In this document: positions 60,800 through 64,000 of the stretch, one piece after another
Numbering within the stretch: position 1 is the stretch's first letter
How the letters are laid out: each line of letters opens with the position of its first letter
NCBI GenBank assembly: GCA_905479985.1
Contig: CAJQOM010000003.1
Span: 21,170 to 85,169, forward strand
Direction: 5' to 3'
DNA: 64,000 bases
Source: an uncultured Gammaproteobacteria bacterium
GTDB lineage: Bacteria; Pseudomonadota; Gammaproteobacteria; Nitrosococcales; Methylophagaceae
Program-made: the position numbers and the translations under genes
The notes under the pieces: generated by a model
Databases searched by the model: none
Told to the model about the DNA's origin: nothing
Seen by the model: only the letters and a program-made list of their open reading frames with translations

Positions 60800-62290
60800 A
60801 TGCTGCTATCTGCTAAGCAAGACTGGCTAGGTAATGTTCGTAACGATATCTTGGCCGGTATTGTCGTCGCCTTGGCCTTGGTGCCTGAGGCCATTGCTTT
60901 TTCTATTATTGCCGGTGTTGATCCTAAAGTTGGGTTGTACGCGTCTTTTGCGATTGCCGTGATCATTGCAATTGTCGGTGGTCGCGCTGGGATGATTTCT
61001 GCTGCAACAGCCGCCACCGCCTTGTTAATGGTGACGTTGGTTAAAGATCATGGCTTACAATATTTATTGGTCGCGACTATTTTAGCCGGCGTATTACAGG
61101 TTGTTGCCGGTTATCTGAATTTACATAAGTTCATGAGTTTTATATCAAAGTCGGTTATGACGGGCTTCTTAAATGCCCTGGCTATTTTGATCTTTATGGC
61201 ACAACTGCCAGAGTTAACGGGTGTGACGTGGCATGTTTATGCTTTAACTGCTGCCGGGCTTGGCATCATCTATCTCTTTCCTTATGTGCCTAAAATCGGC
61301 AAGTTATTACCATCACCTTTGGTCAATATTGTCGTCCTGACGTTGGTCGTTTATTTCTTCGATATTGATGTCCGTACCATTGGTGATATGGGTGAGCTAC
61401 CAGATACCTTGCCTATTTTCTTATGGCCTGATGTGCCTTTTAACTTTGAAACATTGAGTATTGTGTTCCCTTATTCGGTTTCAATTGCGATTGTTGGCTT
61501 ATTAGAGTCGTTGATGACAGCCAATGTCATTGATGAATTAACCGATACTGAGAGTGATAAAAAACGCGAATGTAAAGGCCAAGGGATTGCGAATATTGGC
61601 TCTGGTTTGATTGGCGGTATGGCCGGTTGTGCGATGATTGGTCAATCGATTATCAATGTGAAATCAGGTGGTCGTGGTCGTTTATCGACGATGGTGGCCG
61701 GTATTTTATTACTGATTCTGGTTGTCTTCCTCAGTGATATTTTGTCGATTGTGCCAATGGCCGCATTAGTCGCGGTGATGATTATGGTGTCGGTGGGTAC
61801 CTTTAATTGGACGTCGATTAAAGAATTGAAAACCAACCCAGCGAGCGCTTCTAGTGTGATGGTGGCGACGGTGATTGTCGTGGTCTGGACACATAACTTA
61901 GCCTTTGGCGTCTTCACGGGAATTTTGATTGGGTCTTTGTTTATGGCCCAGCGTTTAAGCCAGTTCTTATTAGTTGAAAGCGATTATGATGAAGCCAGTG
62001 ATACACGAACCTATCAGGTGATTGGTCAAGTGTTCTTTAATTCATCAGACCGTTTTATTGGCTTTTTCGATTTTAAAGAAGCCGTTGATAAAATTGTGAT
62101 TGATGTTCATCGCGCGCATTTCTGGGATATTACCGGCGTTGCTGCTTTAGATAAGGTCGTGATTAAATTACGTCGTGAAGGGGCGGATGTCAGTATTATT
62201 GGTTTGAATGAAGCCAGTGAGACCTTATTAGATAAATTCGCGGTACATGATAAACCTGACGAAGTTGAAAAAATGATGGGAGGCCAATGA
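60800..62290 (+). CDS. SulP family anion transporter (bicarbonate/sulfate)
   Basis: Inner-membrane SulP/SLC26 transporter, 496 residues, with 10-12 hydrophobic segments and a C-terminal STAS-like domain (about 420-496, [20 protein letters not shown]). The N-terminal signature [20 protein letters not shown] and [12 protein letters not shown] are typical. Relatives transport bicarbonate (BicA-like, with sodium), sulfate or other anions; the sequence cannot settle the anion. The USP gene overlaps its stop (ATGA), so the two are translated together, a known arrangement for regulated SulP transporters. Confidence 0.9.
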   Translation: MLLSAKQDWLGNVRNDILAGIVVALALVPEAIAFSIIAGVDPKVGLYASFAIAVIIAIVGGRAGMISAATAATALLMVTLVKDHGLQYLLVATILAGVLQVVAGYLNLHKFMSFISKSVMTGFLNALAILIFMAQLPELTGVTWHVYALTAAGLGIIYLFPYVPKIGKLLPSPLVNIVVLTLVVYFFDIDVRTIGDMGELPDTLPIFLWPDVPFNFETLSIVFPYSVSIAIVGLLESLMTANVIDELTDTESDKKRECKGQGIANIGSGLIGGMAGCAMIGQSIINVKSGGRGRLSTMVAGILLLILVVFLSDILSIVPMAALVAVMIMVSVGTFNWTSIKELKTNPASASSVMVATVIVVVWTHNLAFGVFTGILIGSLFMAQRLSQFLLVESDYDEASDTRTYQVIGQVFFNSSDRFIGFFDFKEAVDKIVIDVHRAHFWDITGVAALDKVVIKLRREGADVSIIGLNEASETLLDKFAVHDKPDEVEKMMGGQ

Positions 62291-63162
62291 TAATGACAAC
62301 AATGAAAAATGGATTAATACTGGCAGGCGTTGATGGCTCAGAGTTAAGCGACGCCGTACTTGATTATGCGATTTGGTTGTCGAAAAAATCTTCGGCGCCA
62401 TTGAAAATATTGCATACGATTGAACATTCTCATCAAAGTGACCAAGTGGGTCATGAAGGTAATTTAACGCCCAATATAAAAGAGCATTTATTGGATGAAT
62501 TATCTGATGAAGAACGCTTGGAAAGTAAGAAACTGATTGCAGACGGCAAACAGATTTTAAATGACGCTAAAGACAAAGCAACAGCAGCCGGTATTACCGA
62601 GCTGATTGCGAAACAACGTCATGGCACATTGCCTGAGGCATTGTTAGATTTGCAGTCTCAGTTAGCGATGGTCGTGCTAGGCTCGAAAGGCCACGATCAT
62701 GAAGGCGAATTACAGGGTTTAGGCGCACAAATACAAGATGCGATTAGGGTCATTAATAAACCTGTTTTTATTGCAAAATCTGCTTTCACCGAGCCTAAAA
62801 AAGTGATGTTTGCCTATAACGGCAGTCCAACCTCACACAAAGCATTGAACCTATTAGCAAGTATGGCGCTGTTTAAACAAGACTTAGAAATCCATGTTGT
62901 TTGTGTGCAAAAGAATTTAGCCGAAGCCCAAAACTTAGTGGAAGATGCCCAAAGTGTTTTAACGGGTGCGGGCATTGATATGATAGGCGAAGCAATGACC
63001 GGTGATGCTGTTGAGGCGTTAACGCATTACCAAACAACACATGGCATCGATATCACCGTCATGGGTGCTTTTAGTCATGGTAAGTTGCATGGCTTCTTCT
63101 TTGGTAGTTTCACAACTCAAATGTTACTAGAAAGTCAGACCCAGTTTTTATTAGTACGTTAA
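62287..63162 (+). CDS. Tandem universal stress protein
   Basis: Two UspA domains in tandem (291 residues), cytoplasmic. The first domain begins GLILAGVDGSELSDAVLDYA and contains MVVLGSKGHDHEGELQGL; the second begins KVMFAYNGSPTSHKALNLLA and ends with TVMGAFSHGKLHGFFFGSFT. The G-x-x-G-x-(9)-G-[ST] ATP motif of Usp proteins is recognisable in the second domain. The start overlaps the SulP stop by 4 bp. A function in tuning the transporter, perhaps by ATP or AMP sensing, is inferred from coupling. Confidence 0.92.
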   Translation: MIMTTMKNGLILAGVDGSELSDAVLDYAIWLSKKSSAPLKILHTIEHSHQSDQVGHEGNLTPNIKEHLLDELSDEERLESKKLIADGKQILNDAKDKATAAGITELIAKQRHGTLPEALLDLQSQLAMVVLGSKGHDHEGELQGLGAQIQDAIRVINKPVFIAKSAFTEPKKVMFAYNGSPTSHKALNLLASMALFKQDLEIHVVCVQKNLAEAQNLVEDAQSVLTGAGIDMIGEAMTGDAVEALTHYQTTHGIDITVMGAFSHGKLHGFFFGSFTTQMLLESQTQFLLVR

Positions 63163-63290
63163 TTGCAGTCAACTGCTGAATGAGCCTCTATTAGGGATAT
63201 CTTGTTTAGACATTGTCTATGAGCAGGGTCGGCAGACACGTTTCTACCAGCGAGGTGTTTGCAGTGAAGACGGATAAGAGGGTAGCGTAC

Positions 63291-63320
63291 CCTTAGATTC
63301 CCTTAGATTCCCTTAGATTC
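63291..63320. repeat. Tandem repeat, 10 bp x 3
   Basis: CCTTAGATTC three times in direct succession without mismatches, immediately before the stop of the SRAP gene (which ends at 63327 on the minus strand). No gene is disrupted. Confidence 0.9.
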
Positions 63321-63326
63321 GAGCAA

Positions 63327-63776
63327 TTATTTGATTGAACTATTAGCCCAAACAACTTCCCCCGGCATGTTAATGAGTCTGGGCATACGGTCATGGTAAT
63401 CACGTTCTGACAGCTCCGGTTCAACTGTAACCACATACACCCTCATTTCATTGCCTTCTCTTGCTACAAGGCCTTGTATGCAATTTGAGGGGATAAGGTC
63501 ATACCACTTACTTACCCCCTCATAGTTTTTTTCCATGAAACGTAAAACGGGTATTCTCACAGGAATAGGAAAGTACTTATCCCATCGTCCAGCATAAATC
63601 GAATCTAACCTTGCCCAACCTGTGGTAGGCAGCTTACCTTCTTGCTTTTCACGCCTACCCCAGCCCATAAGCATGATTTCACCATTACGCTTGAGTAATG
63701 GTAATTGAGCTTTAGGGTTAGGGAAAAAGCTTTTTAACACTTCCCCTTCATACTCAAAATTGACACCACCACACAT
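63327..63776 (-). CDS. Divergent short SRAP (YedK/HMCES-like) protein
   Basis: 149 residues from the ATG at 63776, giving MCGGVNFEYEGEVL; Cys2 becomes the new N-terminal residue after Met removal, as in YedK/HMCES proteins that cross-link to abasic sites in single-stranded DNA. The His block ERDYHDRMPRLI is present, matching the HDRMP motif. Two other key positions differ: the usual NAR-x-E-T reads WARLDS, and the Y/F-E-W segment reads WYDL. The protein is also shorter than the usual 220 residues. It may be a specialised or weakened relative. The open frame continues 47 codons upstream into the IS30 end and is rejected. It sits beside the IS30 fragment. Confidence 0.72.
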   Translation of the reverse strand: MCGGVNFEYEGEVLKSFFPNPKAQLPLLKRNGEIMLMGWGRREKQEGKLPTTGWARLDSIYAGRWDKYFPIPVRIPVLRFMEKNYEGVSKWYDLIPSNCIQGLVAREGNEMRVYVVTVEPELSERDYHDRMPRLINMPGEVVWANSSIK

Positions 63777-63867
63777 TATTTCTTTCTCACTTTCATGATG
63801 AGAAAATATAGAGAAGATCGAGCAAATGATCAAATAATTTATTATCTGTCTGCATCCGACTGTGAAT

Positions 63868-64000
63868 TCAACCGGTCGACGCAACACAAGCATTAAATCT
63901 TTGTACCGGTGTTTCATATTCTAGTGTCTTTCTGGGTCTTTCATTGAGTTGGCGAGCAACGGCACTTAGTTTACTTTGGGTATGAATCGATAGATCAGTT
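63868..64000 (-). CDS. IS30-family transposase, 3' end only
   Basis: The minus strand from the right edge reads TDLSIHTQSKLSAVARQLNE and continues RPRKTLEYETPVQRFNACVA, ending at a stop at 63868-63870. This is the C-terminal catalytic-domain end of IS30-family DDE transposases (conserved RQLNERPRKTL and ETPxxRF). The rest of the element lies beyond the window. The inverted repeat should lie within a few tens of bases left of the stop, about 63800-63867, but I could not fix it. The open reading frame of the SRAP gene's upstream extension crosses this region in a different frame. Confidence 0.85.
   Translation of the reverse strand, partial: TDLSIHTQSKLSAVARQLNERPRKTLEYETPVQRFNACVASTG

Noticed and set aside
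63777..63917. 47-residue N-terminal extension of the SRAP frame
   Set aside because: It would bury the essential MCG start and runs into the end of the IS30 transposase gene in another frame.

Overview
The window looks like the chromosome of a moderately low-GC, aerobic, free-living gammaproteobacterium. Evidence for this is the CmoA/CmoB pair, ZipA, DksA, Hsp15, YgiQ, a monomeric NADP isocitrate dehydrogenase and an rpe-(gph)-trpEGD order. The gene set (RpfGCF signalling, SulP plus Usp, cytochrome b561 plus YceI, NhaA) fits marine Thiotrichales-like lineages such as Methylophaga or Cycloclasticus. That placement is inference from gene content only.

Layout. 1-3331 (minus): rpe, a 45-codon internally deleted gph remnant, trpE, trpG and the 5' part of trpD. 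3485-8117 (plus): a DUF3530 protein, a spermidine-synthase-like methyltransferase, an L,D-transpeptidase and YgiQ. 8188-11165 (minus): DUF3617 and DUF1631 proteins. 11339-15005 (plus): cytochrome b561/YceI, then a tightly overlapping tsaB-cmoA-cmoB tRNA-modification operon. 15027-19592: a His/Tyr/Lys-rich secreted protein, then a periplasmic binding protein coupled to a membrane GGDEF-EAL enzyme whose gene is split by a one-base change in a poly-A run. 19772-26826: a 7-kb island in the 3' end of tRNA-Ser(UGA), bounded by an 18-bp direct repeat. 27059-29685: a Bax-inhibitor-1 protein, moaA and fdhD. 29943-35669: a diffusible-signal-factor (DSF) cluster rpfG-rpfC-rpfF plus a second, convergent rpfF. 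35783-38577 (minus): acs-hslR-half mazG, followed by dksA. 39293-49111: CbbY-like phosphatase, aminotransferase, icd, cysZ, queF, zipA-ligA, a trpD2 paralogue and YjbQ. 49190-58867: envelope proteins and lipoproteins, including M48 protease, SCO1, DUF2233 and a VPLPA-CTERM protein, then an MBL hydrolase, tpm, nhaA, ppk2 and MAPEG. 58998-63162: zinc alcohol dehydrogenase, small proteins, and a SulP transporter overlapping a double-Usp gene. 63327-64000: a divergent SRAP protein next to the 3' end of an IS30-family transposase gene.

The most unusual part is the tRNA-Ser island. It carries a tyrosine integrase followed by a 403-residue protein with an N-terminal winged-helix-like region. The C-terminal half of that protein shows, in order, motifs resembling A, B and C of the family-A polymerase / T7-like single-subunit RNA polymerase palm. 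The rest is a serine recombinase and five small exported proteins or lipoproteins, with no conjugation or capsid genes visible. Its insertion separated tRNA-Ser from what looks like its original terminator (19691-19722), and the island end supplies a replacement terminator (26756-26785).

The second notable system is the DSF cluster: two RpfF paralogues, both keeping the two catalytic glutamates, each preceded by a GG-N10-GC sigma-54-like promoter element 70-80 bp upstream of the start.
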